A model generated the notes under the pieces. That model was given only the letters and a program-made list of their open reading frames with translations, did no database searches and was not told where the DNA came from. Shown in pieces: positions 53,817 to 62,786 of a DNA stretch of 64,000 nucleotides (its first letter is position 1; the number at the start of each line of letters is the position of its first letter). Origin of the DNA: an uncultured Campylobacter sp. (GTDB lineage: Bacteria; Campylobacterota; Campylobacteria; Campylobacterales; Campylobacteraceae); the NCBI RefSeq assembly GCF_937997535.1, contig NZ_CALKTT010000060.1, positions 1-64,000 on the forward strand, in the 5' to 3' direction. Position numbers and translations under genes: made by a program.

Positions 53817-53942
53817 TGTAAATTTATACGCGTCCGAAGTATATAAAATTTAAACCTAGCTGTGGATAATCCTAGCAAGAACCCGTCTAAATTTGACGGC
53901 GTATTTACACTAAATTTGCAGATTTTTCTTGGTCATATTTTT

Positions 53943-53971
53943 TTGAAAAATTTAAAACAAGATGATATAAT
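53943..53971 (+). promoter_or_regulatory. Sigma-70 promoter of the Sel1-like gene
   Basis: TTGAAA (53943-53948), 17-bp spacer, TATAAT (53966-53971), 83 bp before the TTG start at 54055. With the htpG control elements it accounts for most of the 336-bp divergent region. Confidence 0.6.
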
Positions 53972-54054
53972 TCCTCTTGATGCTGATGCGATTTTGATGA
54001 TAAAACCAGAGGGTTAACCGACTAGCAAAATTTATCTAGCAAAAAGGATTCCAT

Positions 54055-54966
54055 TTGAATAACGAAGAAATCATACAACGCATAAATGAGCTGAGAGAAA
54101 AGCGGAGCAAAAATTTAAAAAGCTCAAACGAAAATATCTGCAAAGCGGATATTAATGCAGATATGGATACTGACGCTACCATAAATTTGACCGAAAAATC
54201 AGGCGAAAATTCGACCGCAAATTTAAGCCAAAAACCGAGCCCCAAGCCTTCCGTCGTTACTTTAATAGGTAGGCAATCGATCAAAGACGCAGACCTCCGT
54301 ACTCTGCACAAAAATCGCTCCATGCCAAAAATACTTCCTCTCATCATCGTATGTATAGTCGCGGTTTTTATAGCGATAAAGGCACCTTTTCGCACGGAGG
54401 CTTTGAATGAAACCCAAATTCCGATCAATCAAGCAAATGAAGACGCGAATAAAAATCCTAAAGAAATTTCTATTCGCACCAAAGACGGCACTTTAAAAAT
54501 GAAAAATCCCGTAAGATTTCGCGAAGATTGCGACGGCGGAGACGGCGATGCCTGCGCCGTACTTTCGAGCCTGCTGCTGTTAAATGGCGAAATTTCGCAA
54601 GAGGGCGCCAAAGATCTGCTTAAAAAAGGCTGCTACGAGCTTAACGGCGGCGAAAGCTGCACGAGACTCGCAAGCTACGAGGATAGAGATTCTCAAGAGG
54701 GCAGAAAATTGTACAAAAAAGCATGCAAGCTCGGCGATGGCGAAGGCTGCTTTATGTTCGGTTACGTCGCGTATTTTGACGACGATGACAAAGAAACGGG
54801 TACGCGATACTTTGAGCGATCGTGCGAGTTGCGATTTGCGGAGGCGTGCTATTTTCTAGTAGGAATTTATTCAAATGATCCGGCAAAATCGCAAAGATAT
54901 CAGGCTCTATTTGAAAAATATCAACAAGAAAACGACGATGCGATAATCAGCTTTAGGCGCAGATAA
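54055..54966 (+). CDS. Membrane-anchored Cys-rich Sel1/Hcp-like repeat protein
   Basis: A 303-residue protein: charged cytoplasmic N-terminus with a low-complexity part, one membrane span at about residues 92-109, then a periplasmic part with four helical repeats. Each has a pair of cysteines about eight residues apart (DCDGGDGDAC, GCYELNGGESC, ACKLGDGEGC, SCELRFAEAC). This is the Sel1-like pattern of Helicobacter cysteine-rich proteins (Hcp), where each pair forms a disulfide. A role in protein-protein interaction at the envelope is an inference. TTG start after AAAAGGATT. Confidence 0.72.
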   Translation: MNNEEIIQRINELREKRSKNLKSSNENICKADINADMDTDATINLTEKSGENSTANLSQKPSPKPSVVTLIGRQSIKDADLRTLHKNRSMPKILPLIIVCIVAVFIAIKAPFRTEALNETQIPINQANEDANKNPKEISIRTKDGTLKMKNPVRFREDCDGGDGDACAVLSSLLLLNGEISQEGAKDLLKKGCYELNGGESCTRLASYEDRDSQEGRKLYKKACKLGDGEGCFMFGYVAYFDDDDKETGTRYFERSCELRFAEACYFLVGIYSNDPAKSQRYQALFEKYQQENDDAIISFRRR

Positions 54967-55192
54967 TTTTACGGCTCAATGCACTTTTGCGCGCTTCGTT
55001 TGCGAGCTTAAATTTGCGCAAATCAAAAAGCGTCCTTCGTCTGCAAGCATGCAAATTTAAAATTTTACTCAAACCGAAGTGCCGCGTAAAATTTGCACAA
55101 ACGCAAAAAGTCAAATTTAATCGGTTTAATAAATTTAAAATCGACTTCACGGAGAGATTGTCTCAAATTTACGCAAGCGAGCCTACGCCCTT

Positions 55193-56206
55193 TTAAATTT
55201 TACTCATCACATCGTCAATTATCGCTTGCGCGCCATTTTTATCCGCGAGCTCAAGCAGTCCTTTGCTCGCTCGCGCCACGTCGAAGCTCTCAATCAAGCC
55301 TAATATCCGCTCGCTGCTCGCTTCCTCTTGACGTAAAATTTCGCAAAGTCCGCGCTCTTTAAGAAATTTCGCGTTATAAAACTGATGATCCGCCGCCGCG
55401 AACGGAAACGGCACGAATATCGCAGGCAGGCCGTTTGCGCAGAGCTCCCACAGCGTGCTGGCACCGCTGCGTCCGACGCAAAGATCGGCGCTTGCGATAA
55501 GCTCGTGCATGTTTTTGCAAAAGCCCACGAGCTGTACGTCCAGACCCTGCTGCGCGTAAATTTGCGATATACGCTCAAACTCGCGCTCGCCGCACTGATG
55601 GATCACGCCGTAGCCGAGGCTCAAAAGCTTGGGCGCAAGCTCCACGGCAAGCGAGTTGATAAAGCTCGCCCCCTGCGAGCCGCCCAAAAAGATGACCCTC
55701 TTAAGCGCCGTGCGCGGCCGCGCCGTCTCGAAAAAAATATCTGCGATCGGATAAGCAAACGCGGGCTTTTCATAGGAGCTGTAAAACGCGCGCGCAAAGG
55801 GCCTCAGCAAGCGGTTTAGCCGACCGCAAATGGCATTTTGCTCGTGGATAAAAAACGGCACACGAGAAAGGATCGCCGCGATGGATGCGGGCGCCGAGCT
55901 GTATCCGCCCACGCTGATGAGCGCGCGGGCGCCGTTTTGCTTTAAAATTTTACGCGCCGCAAGCGAGAGGCGCAGGATATTTAGCAGCGAGGCTAGCTTG
56001 GCAAAGCCCTTTTTATCGACGACGCCCGAGCTTTGCAGAAAATAGGTGTGCGCAAAAAGCTCGCTACCCTCAAACCATGCGCGATCCTGCCCGCGGTTTG
56101 AGCCGATGAAGATTGCCTTGGTACCCTGCTTCGCAAGGCGGGCGGCTAAATTTTTAGCGATTATCAGATGCCCGCCGGTGCCGCCGCCGCTGATTGCTAT
56201 GACCAT
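55193..56206 (-). CDS. murG: UDP-GlcNAc:lipid II GlcNAc transferase MurG
   Basis: Adds GlcNAc to lipid I at the inner face of the membrane, the last cytoplasmic step to lipid II. It opens with ISGGGTGGHLIIAKNLA, has VGGYSSAPA, HEQNAICGRLNR, FLGGSQGASFIN and the GRSGASTLWEL motif of the C-terminal domain. The 337 residues are normal. It follows ftsW with 136 bp between, on the minus strand; AAAGGAAAAGT precedes the ATG. Confidence 0.95.
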   Translation of the reverse strand: MVIAISGGGTGGHLIIAKNLAARLAKQGTKAIFIGSNRGQDRAWFEGSELFAHTYFLQSSGVVDKKGFAKLASLLNILRLSLAARKILKQNGARALISVGGYSSAPASIAAILSRVPFFIHEQNAICGRLNRLLRPFARAFYSSYEKPAFAYPIADIFFETARPRTALKRVIFLGGSQGASFINSLAVELAPKLLSLGYGVIHQCGEREFERISQIYAQQGLDVQLVGFCKNMHELIASADLCVGRSGASTLWELCANGLPAIFVPFPFAAADHQFYNAKFLKERGLCEILRQEEASSERILGLIESFDVARASKGLLELADKNGAQAIIDDVMSKI

Positions 56207-56342
56207 ACTTTTCCTTTAAATTTATAAAATTTCGCGCTTAAATTTAAGCCTCGGCGTGCTTAGGCATAAAATTTTAAGCGCGATTTGGCTCTAAATTTAC
56301 GCCTAAATTTAAATCGCACTCGCTCCAAAGCCCGCAAAAGCC

Positions 56343-57503
56343 TTAAAATTTCGCCCTTTTCGACGCCATCAAAACGAGCCCCACCGCAAACGATGCCGCG
56401 AGCAGGTGGCTGCCGCCGTAGCTCAGAAACGGCACGGCGATGCCCTTTACCGGCGAGATCGACGTGATGCCGTAGGAATTGATAATGAACGAAAAGAAAA
56501 ACATAAAGCCGATACCCAGGCAAAAGAGGAAATTTACGTTACTCGGCGACTTGCTCGCGGTCTGAAAGATGCGAAATAGCATCGCATAAAATAGTGCCAC
56601 GATGAGCAAAATCCCGACGAACCCCCACTCCTCGGCTATACCTGCGAGCACGAAGTCTGTATGCACCTCGCTCAGATAGCCCAGTTTAAAGCTTCCAAGC
56701 CCAAGTCCCTGCCCGAAAAACTCGCCGTTGTTTATCGCATTTAGCGAGTGTCCGACCTGATACGGCGCGCTAGCGTCCTCTATACGCAGCCCGGCAGCAG
56801 TTTCGGGCGACATAAACGACAGCACGAAATCCTGCACGCCGCCCCACCACGAGCGCACGCGATCGACCCTGTGCGCGCTCGTGACGATAAAAACGTAAGC
56901 AAGCCCCAAAATCCCCATAAAGCTAAAGCCGATGAGCTTGAAGCTCGTGCCCGCAAAAAGCGACATAAAAATCATCGTAAGCCCCAGCACCGCGACCTGC
57001 CCCAGATCGTTTTGCACGATGGCGACTAGGATCACCACGAAGCCGAAAAGCGCTACGTATGGAAGCAGCGTCGCGATCTCGCGCCCGATGCTTTTTTTGG
57101 AGTGATCAAGCTTGCGCGAGAAGCTCCACGCCAAAAAGTAGATAAAGCCCACTTTGAAAAATTCCACCGGCGCGAGGTTAAAAAACGGCAGTCTGATCCA
57201 GCGCGCCGCGCCGTTTACGTCGGCGACCAAGGATTTGGGTAAAAAGCCCATCGCGAGCATCAAAATCCCCATTATCGCAAAAAGCGACATGCACACCGGC
57301 GTTAGGCATTTATCGGGATCGGCGCGCGAGACGATCCACATCACCGCGATGCACGCGATCCCTACCGCGCACTGACGATAAAAAAAATGCAGCGGCGTAG
57401 CACCCAGCAGAAGCACCGTATATGAGCTCAACGACAGCGAAAATATCATGCCGATCGTAATGAGCGCGCAGGTGAAGTAATATAGCCATTTATCGGTTTT
57501 CAA
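56343..57503 (-). CDS. ftsW: Septal peptidoglycan polymerase FtsW
   Basis: SEDS-family lipid II polymerase of the division septum. The 386 residues have about ten spans. Family sequences are VADVNGAARWIRLPFFNLAPVEF (in part), QNDLGQVAVLGL with the catalytic region, AINNGEFFGQGLGLGSFKLGYL and the C-terminal GIAVPFLSYGGSHL. Adjacency to murG favours FtsW over RodA. The start is TTG at 57503 with GGAGAG just before. Confidence 0.9.
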   Translation of the reverse strand: MKTDKWLYYFTCALITIGMIFSLSLSSYTVLLLGATPLHFFYRQCAVGIACIAVMWIVSRADPDKCLTPVCMSLFAIMGILMLAMGFLPKSLVADVNGAARWIRLPFFNLAPVEFFKVGFIYFLAWSFSRKLDHSKKSIGREIATLLPYVALFGFVVILVAIVQNDLGQVAVLGLTMIFMSLFAGTSFKLIGFSFMGILGLAYVFIVTSAHRVDRVRSWWGGVQDFVLSFMSPETAAGLRIEDASAPYQVGHSLNAINNGEFFGQGLGLGSFKLGYLSEVHTDFVLAGIAEEWGFVGILLIVALFYAMLFRIFQTASKSPSNVNFLFCLGIGFMFFFSFIINSYGITSISPVKGIAVPFLSYGGSHLLAASFAVGLVLMASKRAKF

Positions 57504-58961
57504 TCATCTCTCCGTTTTAAAATTTATTCGCATTTACGTGTGCTGTGCATACTTCGTCTGCCACGTGAGGCTCAAACCTCGCATCGCGCCCGCGGCGTAC
57601 GGCGCCGATCGTGGCACCGCCTTTTAAAAAGCGTACGGCACGACCACGCATCGTCTTTTGGCACGCAGTGCGATCGTGCGTCTTTGACGCGCGGCGCGAA
57701 TTTTATTCTCGCACATAAGGCGGCTTTGCGGCATGCGGTGCGGGATAGCACGCCACAAGGTACGATCTCGCGTATCCCACAAGTGCGCATTGCCTACGCT
57801 CTATTCTAACATATCGCGACGACTTTCGGCACGCGATAACAAGGTCGCAAACCTCGACTATGCAAAATCGCACACGAGTAGCGCGCGGTAGCTGCAAAAT
57901 TTTACGCCGCAACATCATTGCAAACGCGCTCACATGTCGATCGATTTTTAGTGCGCAGACAACGTAAAACGAGCCGCATCTTACAATACGGCCGCACTGC
58001 AAAATACGACTTCGCTGCAAAGTGCGTTTGTACCGCAGACGATGCGAAATTTTGTTTTAAATTCATTCGCTACTACGGCGCAAATTTTATTAAATTTATG
58101 CGTACAGCGATAAATTTCATTCTAAAATTTTACGCCGCAGATCATTGTAAGCACTCGCTCGCAAGACATGCCGCATGCAGCCGCACTGCGAATTATAACC
58201 CACACAAAACACCGCGCGCCAAACGGCTTTGTCCGCCGTTCACGATCTATCGGCTTTTGGCGTGTGACACGGGTACTCGCGCTGGAAATCAGCCGCTGTG
58301 AACGACAACCTCAGTACTCTGCGCATCGACCTTCAAAGTATGAAATCTTTCCGCCAATGTACTCACGCGGCAAGCCAAGTCCGCAGCAACTTCTTCCGCT
58401 TGCGCAGTCGCAAGATGTTTCATATCGACGCAGCGAGATTTAAAATTCAGGTCCGTTGCGGCAAATTTTAAAATTCAAAAGTCTAAAAACGGCGAAATTT
58501 TAAAATCAAAATTTGCGCCGCCTGGCGTCCCCGTTTGCAGCAGTTTCGGATAAAATTTCAAATTTACGTCGCGGATTGCCGTGGCGCCTTGAACGAAATT
58601 TATCCGTCGCAGAGCGTCTATCGTTTACGTATCGGCAGCGCGGCAAGCTCTCAATTCTGCGTCGCAGATGAAATTTAAATATCGCCTAGCGTTTAAAATT
58701 TAAATCTCAAAGCTCTTTCGCTCAAATTTTAGAATTTTAAATCCTGTGCCTTTTTAGCTCCGCTTGCGCCTTATAAAATTCAGACAACTCGCACGCCGCA
58801 AATGCAAGCTGCAAAACACGCTGTTCAGTTCACATCCACCGAGCACTACTTTTAAAACGCCTGCCGCACCGCAAAGAACTCTTTGATCGCATCCTCGCAT
58901 CCGTATAAACCGTCCGCCTTCCCGCAGCCACAGAAGCACAAGCGCGAGCCGCAGAGCATGC
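57504..58961. other. 1.5-kb gene-free region between ftsW and the ftsK array
   Basis: All open frames here are short and without protein features. Content: GC-rich stretches with overlapping short palindromes (57560-57760), then sparse AAATTTTAAAATT elements, two of which (58463 and 58495) are exactly 32 bp apart. It may be the remains of lost genes; I could not recognise any remnant protein. Confidence 0.45.
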
Positions 58962-59139
58962 AAATTTTAAAATTTAAAATCCGACATGTAGATTAAAAAA
59001 TTTTAAAATTCCATCGCTTCAAATCCGATAAATTTTAAAATTTTACCGATGCAGATCGATTAAATTTTAAAATTCCGACGCCGCAAATCCAATAAATTTC
59101 AAAATTTCGCTGCTTAAATTTTATCAAAATTTTGAAATT
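58962..59139. repeat. Tandem array, 32-bp period, with AAATTTTAAAATT core
   Basis: The 13-bp near-palindrome AAATTTTAAAATT (last copies AAATTTCAAAATT and AAATTTTGAAATT) begins at 58962, 58998, 59030, 59062, 59094 and 59127. Three successive steps are exactly 32 bp. The 19-bp remainder of each unit is degenerate around CCGACGCCGCAAATCC. The array abuts, and its last copy includes, the ftsK stop codon. Confidence 0.7.
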
Positions 59140-61421
59140 TACTTGATTATGTCGCGCTGGCCTTTGGCGTTGATCTCGCTTAAAACGCCCATCTGTTCTA
59201 GCTGCTCGATGATCGTCGCGGCGCGGTTGTACCCGATACGTAAGCGGCGCTGCAGGTAGCTGATCGAGGTCTTTTCCTCCTCCAAAACGATCGCTTTCGC
59301 CTCATCGTAAAGCTCGTCAAGCACAATATTTTGCGGATTGATTATACCGCCTTCTTGCTTGGCGCCCTCGTTCTCGATCAAAAATCGCTCGTCATAAACG
59401 ACGCTTTCTTGCGCCTTTAAAAATTCCGCGATCTTATTGATCTCATTCTCGGTCGTAAACGGCGCGTGCAGGCGGATGAGCCCCGGCGCGGTAGGCGGCG
59501 TAAACAGCATATCGCCCCGCCCAAGCAGGCTGTCCGCGCCCATCTGATCCAAGATCACCTTGCTATCGACCTTCGAGCCCACGCGGAAGCTGATGCGGCT
59601 AGGCAGATTCGCCTTTATCAGCCCCGTGACGACGTCCACGCTAGGGCGCTGCGTCGCTACGATGAGATGGATACCGCTGGCACGCGCCATCTGCGCCAGA
59701 CGCGCGATATAGTGCTCTACGTCTTTGCCGCTCGTCATCATCAGATCCGCGAGCTCATCGATGATAACGACGATGTAAGGCAAAATTTCGCCCCCCTCGC
59801 GCAGCATCTTTTCGTTATAGTTATCGATATTTTTCGTCCTGTTTTGCGCCATGAGCGAGTAGCGCTGCTCCATCTCGGCTACAAGGTTGCTCAGCGCGAT
59901 GATCGCCTGCTTAGGCTGCGTGATGACGGGCGTTAGCAGGTGTGGGATGTCGTTGTAGATGCTAAACTCGAGCATCTTCGGATCGATCATTATAAGGCGC
60001 AGGCTTTTAGGCGAGTTGCGATACAAAAGGCTAAGCAGCATGGCGTTAATACCCACGCTCTTGCCGCTTCCCGTGGTGCCTGCGATGAGAAGGTGCGGCA
60101 GCTTCTTAAGATCGGTAACGAAAGGCTGCCCCACGATGTCCTTGCCAAGCACGATGGTAAGCGGGCTCGAGGCGCTTTTAAACACGTCGCTTTCTAAAAT
60201 TTCACGCAGATAGATCGTATCGATATTTTGATTTGGGATCTCGATACCCACTACGTCTTTACCCGGAACCGGCGCTTGGATGCGGATGGTCTGCGCCCGA
60301 AGCGCCATCGCGAGATCGTCTTGCAACGTTAGAATTTTACTTACCTTGATATGCGCGGCGGGGCGAAACTCAAATGTCGTAACGACCGGACCCGAGTAAG
60401 TCCGCACCACGTCGCCGTCGATCTTAAATTTACGCAGTTTATCGAGCAGGTCGTAAATTTTACGATCGATCTCGCTCTCGTCGATATTACTTTTCTTTTT
60501 CGGCGGTAAGTTTAAAAAATCAAGCGGCGGTAGCTTAAAATCCTTGGGCTTAGCCACTCTGCCCTTATCGAGCTGATCCAAAAGCCTTTTGTTTTCGGCG
60601 ACCTCGCTTAGGCGCTCAACCCTTTTTAGCCTGCTAGGCTTTCCCTTTTGCGGCATTTTAAGCTCGCGTTCAGCGGAAGCTTGCGAACCCTGCGCGTCAC
60701 CGAAATTCTGCTCATTTTCAGACTCGCGAGCATCGTTTAAATTTTGAAAATTTTGCCCGCTTTCAAAACCGCGCCCGCTTGCGCCCTGCTCCACAAAATT
60801 ACCCTGTTTTGCCGAATTGTCCTCTGTGCTCAAAGCGTCATTCAAAGCGTTAAAATTTTCCGTACCTCTCAAGCCCTGCGCAGACGAATACCTTGCAAGC
60901 TCGCCTCTTTGTGCTGCATCTGCGTCGCTAGCAAAATCGTCCCCAATTTCATCCTGCGAGCTTTCATCTCTTGAGCCAATAAAGCAGTTTTTGATGATGT
61001 CGGTAAAACGATCTTCAAATATAAGCACTAGCGAAAGCACAAAAATCGTAATATTAAAAATCCATACGCCGACGCTTCCGATCATTCGCCTAAGTCCGTT
61101 CACCGCGAAGCTACCAACTGCTCCACCACTAGCGCCAAAGAGACTCGACTGCACCATCAAAATGGTAAAAAATAGCAAAATCGCGCCGATGCTAAACTCA
61201 AAAAATCTAAAGTCAAAACCGCGAAAATGCTTATAGGCTACGTATGCTAAGGCGAGCAAAAATAGCGGATAGATGTATGCAAAATAGCCGAATAGCTGGG
61301 TATTAAATGAGCGGATGGCATTGCCGGCGCTGCCTACAAGCGCAGAATCGGGCGCAATAGTAGCAAGCCCAAAAAATATTATGATAGCCGATATGACGAT
61401 AAAATATATTTCTTTAACTAT
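59139..61421 (-). CDS. ftsK: DNA translocase FtsK, probable AUA start
   Basis: Septum-located DNA pump for chromosome segregation. Motor motifs: Walker A AGTTGSGKSVG, Walker B IVVIIDELADLMM; C-terminal gamma winged helix SYLQRRLRIGYNRAATIIEQLEQMG. The N-terminal domain should have four spans. The first in-frame ATG/GTG/TTG is TTG 61259, which would cut off the first span. The frame stays open upstream through a clear membrane segment (YFIVISAIIIFFGLATI) to ATA 61421 or ATC 61424, 3-6 nt after AAGGA. I therefore extend it to 61421 (760 residues). A long low-complexity linker at about 150-290 is normal for FtsK. Confidence 0.85.
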   Translation of the reverse strand: MVKEIYFIVISAIIIFFGLATIAPDSALVGSAGNAIRSFNTQLFGYFAYIYPLFLLALAYVAYKHFRGFDFRFFEFSIGAILLFFTILMVQSSLFGASGGAVGSFAVNGLRRMIGSVGVWIFNITIFVLSLVLIFEDRFTDIIKNCFIGSRDESSQDEIGDDFASDADAAQRGELARYSSAQGLRGTENFNALNDALSTEDNSAKQGNFVEQGASGRGFESGQNFQNLNDARESENEQNFGDAQGSQASAERELKMPQKGKPSRLKRVERLSEVAENKRLLDQLDKGRVAKPKDFKLPPLDFLNLPPKKKSNIDESEIDRKIYDLLDKLRKFKIDGDVVRTYSGPVVTTFEFRPAAHIKVSKILTLQDDLAMALRAQTIRIQAPVPGKDVVGIEIPNQNIDTIYLREILESDVFKSASSPLTIVLGKDIVGQPFVTDLKKLPHLLIAGTTGSGKSVGINAMLLSLLYRNSPKSLRLIMIDPKMLEFSIYNDIPHLLTPVITQPKQAIIALSNLVAEMEQRYSLMAQNRTKNIDNYNEKMLREGGEILPYIVVIIDELADLMMTSGKDVEHYIARLAQMARASGIHLIVATQRPSVDVVTGLIKANLPSRISFRVGSKVDSKVILDQMGADSLLGRGDMLFTPPTAPGLIRLHAPFTTENEINKIAEFLKAQESVVYDERFLIENEGAKQEGGIINPQNIVLDELYDEAKAIVLEEEKTSISYLQRRLRIGYNRAATIIEQLEQMGVLSEINAKGQRDIIK

Positions 61422-61506
61422 GATTGATCCTTAAATTTAAAGCGGTATTTTAGCCAAACGAAGGTTAAAATTTTATTTGAAGGATGAAATTTTAATGCTT
61501 TGATAA

Positions 61507-61534
61507 AATTCCGCGCCCTCGCAGGCGCGGAATT
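61507..61534 (-). terminator. Rho-independent terminator of the ctsE-ctsF unit
   Basis: Perfect 11-bp stem AATTCCGCGCC / GGCGCGGAATT with a 6-nt loop, followed on the minus strand by TTTATC. It lies 8 bp after the ctsF stop and separates it from ftsK. Confidence 0.75.
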
Positions 61535-61541
61535 AAAGGGG

Positions 61542-62786
61542 TTAGTTTTTGACGGCTTTGCCCAAATCCCACATAGGCATAAAGATACCAAGAGCCAAAA
61601 GAAGAACCATGCCCGCCATAAAAAATAGCATGATCGGCTCGACGTAACTTGAGATATTATCGATGATATCATCAAATTTCTCTTTATAATAATCCGTGAC
61701 GTTGCCGAGCATCTTATCGAGGTTACCGGCCTGCTCGCCCGCGCTGATCATCTGAATAAGCATACTCTCATAAAGCCCTGTATTGTTAAACGCCTCTGTT
61801 AGGCTCACGCCCTGCTGCACGGCAATTTTAACGGTAGAGAGCTTCTCTTTTAAAGTATGATTATCCACCATTAAAACAGATGTATCTAGTGCATCAGCGA
61901 TAGGAATACCCGCTCGCACGAGCTCTGTAAAAATAAGCATAAATCGCGACATAGTTGAGAAAAATATGATCTTACCGAATAAATAGACCTTTAAAATCGT
62001 CTTGTCAAAGCCCTTTTTAAACTCGGGATTATTGCGATATGCCCATCTAAGAGCTATGATAGTGCCTATGATGCCCGCTAAAACAAAAATTCCATAATTA
62101 TTAAGCGTGCTTTCGATACCAAGTAGAATTCTAGTAGGTAGTGGCAAATCCGCGCCCAAATCCTCAAAAATCTCGCGGAATTTCGGCACGACATACATCA
62201 TTAAAACCGAAAATGCAATCGCCATAACGATCATAAGGATCATCGGATAACGCATCGCCTTTTTAAATTTACGCTGGTTTTCCCAAAGCTCTTGAAGCAT
62301 AGCGGCAAGTTTGGCTAGGGATTCTGCCATATTACCGGTTGCTTCGCCCAGACTTACCATCGCAACAACGACATCACCGAGCTGGCCTCTAAATTTCTCC
62401 GTAGATTCGGTCAAGCTAAGACCTGCGTTAAGATCATCGTTCATAGCACTAAAGATCTCTTTTAGCGTCTTATCCTCTGCCGCCCTTGCGACCTCTTTGA
62501 TCGAGTCGTGGATTGAAATTCCCGCATTTGTCATAACCGAAAGCTGACGGATCGACGCTACTAACGGCAGCGTTCTAACTCTTCCGCTACCACCTAGCAT
62601 GCGCGAAACCTGCGCCTTAAAATCGCCGCCCGTATTCGCTACGACTTGGGTTTCACCTCTTTTTACAATCGTCCCGCCTACGCGCTGCTTCATTAGGTTG
62701 TTTGCTTGCACCTTATCGCTAGCTTGCAAAAACATCTTCTTTCTTGCGCCCTTGGCGTTGTATTCAACTTCTAATTGCTTTTTCAT
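61542..62786 (-). CDS. ctsF: Type II secretion / type IV pilus-like inner membrane protein (CtsF, GspF family)
   Basis: Polytopic platform protein of a type II secretion or transformation machine. The 414 residues have two GspF domains: QLSVMTNAGISIHDSIKEVA and MLIFTELVRAGIPIADALD start the repeated halves, with MISAGEQAGNLDKML typical of the second. Three membrane spans. In Campylobacter the ctsE/ctsF genes are needed for natural transformation, so that is the likely role. It overlaps the ATPase gene by 4 bp. Confidence 0.88.
   Translation of the reverse strand: MKKQLEVEYNAKGARKKMFLQASDKVQANNLMKQRVGGTIVKRGETQVVANTGGDFKAQVSRMLGGSGRVRTLPLVASIRQLSVMTNAGISIHDSIKEVARAAEDKTLKEIFSAMNDDLNAGLSLTESTEKFRGQLGDVVVAMVSLGEATGNMAESLAKLAAMLQELWENQRKFKKAMRYPMILMIVMAIAFSVLMMYVVPKFREIFEDLGADLPLPTRILLGIESTLNNYGIFVLAGIIGTIIALRWAYRNNPEFKKGFDKTILKVYLFGKIIFFSTMSRFMLIFTELVRAGIPIADALDTSVLMVDNHTLKEKLSTVKIAVQQGVSLTEAFNNTGLYESMLIQMISAGEQAGNLDKMLGNVTDYYKEKFDDIIDNISSYVEPIMLFFMAGMVLLLALGIFMPMWDLGKAVKN

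Noticed and set aside
57540..58443. Possible genes between ftsW and ftsK
   Set aside because: Short frames on both strands have Arg/Cys/His-rich chance composition, no start signals and no recognisable domain.
58962..59139. CRISPR array
   Set aside because: Regular 32-bp spacing, but the repeated core is only 13 bp and palindromic, the fillers are similar to each other rather than unique, and no cas genes are in the window.
60744..61236. Forward ORFs opposite ftsK
   Set aside because: They are antisense shadows of the ftsK linker and membrane domain; the ftsK frame has clear domain matches.
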